In this document: positions 63,967 to 64,000 of the stretch, piece by piece
Numbering within the stretch: the first letter of the stretch is position 1
How the letters are laid out: every line of letters starts with the position of its first letter
Assembly: GCA_903858935.1 (NCBI GenBank)
Contig: CAIOKO010000040.1
Span: 121,289 to 185,288, forward strand
DNA: 64,000 bases
DNA from: an uncultured Schlesneria sp.
GTDB taxonomy: Bacteria > Planctomycetota > Planctomycetia > Planctomycetales > Planctomycetaceae
Direction of reading: 5' to 3'
The notes under the pieces: generated by a model
Told to the model about the DNA's origin: nothing
The model's input: only the letters and a program-made list of their open reading frames with translations
Database searches by the model: none
Translations under genes and position numbers: made by a program

Positions 63967-64000
63967 GCGTTCCTCCTTGAATTCATTAGCGACGAGTCGA

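Noticed and set aside
1..64000. CRISPR array, tRNA or rRNA
   Set aside because: No regularly spaced direct repeats and no cloverleaf or rRNA signature were recognised in a manual reading. Faint signals may be missed.

Overview
The window looks like a chromosomal segment of a planctomycete (order Planctomycetales). This rests on family content. There are two DUF1559-type pseudopilin genes with nearly identical N-termini, a BBP7-like outer-membrane barrel, a DUF1598-like secreted protein, very large secreted PQQ/TPR proteins, Tat-signal secreted oxidoreductase-like and beta-helix proteins, and long intergenic stretches with hairpin-rich repeats. GC content is about one half by eye. Genes lie on both strands in short operons or singly, with about 47 protein genes. 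I recognise no rRNA, tRNA, CRISPR array or complete insertion sequence.

Region by region. 1-6.6 kb: a small conserved protein, ATP:cob(I)alamin adenosyltransferase, a repeat element, a methyltransferase, a DUF309 protein, a membrane protein, and an NtrC-like regulator whose ATPase and sigma54-contact motifs are eroded. 6.6-17.1 kb: smpB, a HEAT-repeat protein, secreted beta-helix, Gfo/Idh-like and S9 peptidase proteins, a membrane protein and a DUF1598-like protein. 17.1-30 kb: an SGNH hydrolase, a sugar isomerase-like gene translationally coupled to aroB, an internally duplicated periplasmic protein, adk, a carboxylesterase, an O-methyltransferase-like gene, an M16 protease homologue without its zinc site, and glnA. 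Two inverted-repeat elements lie in the gaps. 30-45 kb: a membrane protein divergent from a giant Hsp70-like gene followed by moaD and moaE, then a DegT aminotransferase, the BBP7 barrel, a DUF11-repeat surface protein, a TPR protein, fabI and a SRAP protein. 45-54 kb: a 1579-residue PQQ/TPR protein, and a GH51 arabinofuranosidase downstream of an orphan RbsA-type sugar ABC ATPase. 54-64 kb: a phytase-like esterase, a lipoprotein/DUF1559 pair, the three-gene WXG operon, a beta-propeller/DUF1559 pair, an orphan polysaccharide-type ABC-2 permease and a membrane-anchored carboxypeptidase-regulatory protein.

The strongest candidate for an undescribed system is the minus-strand operon at 57491-59822. 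It encodes a 90-residue WXG100-like protein, a 215-residue helical protein carrying the same W-x-D-Q-E signature, and a phosphohexomutase-fold protein whose catalytic serine and metal loops are lost, preceded by a Cys-containing N-terminal extension. Other notable points are the recurring degenerate enzymes (NtrC-like ATPase, M16 peptidase, phosphohexomutase) and three or more families of intergenic inverted-repeat elements that look mobile but encode no protein.
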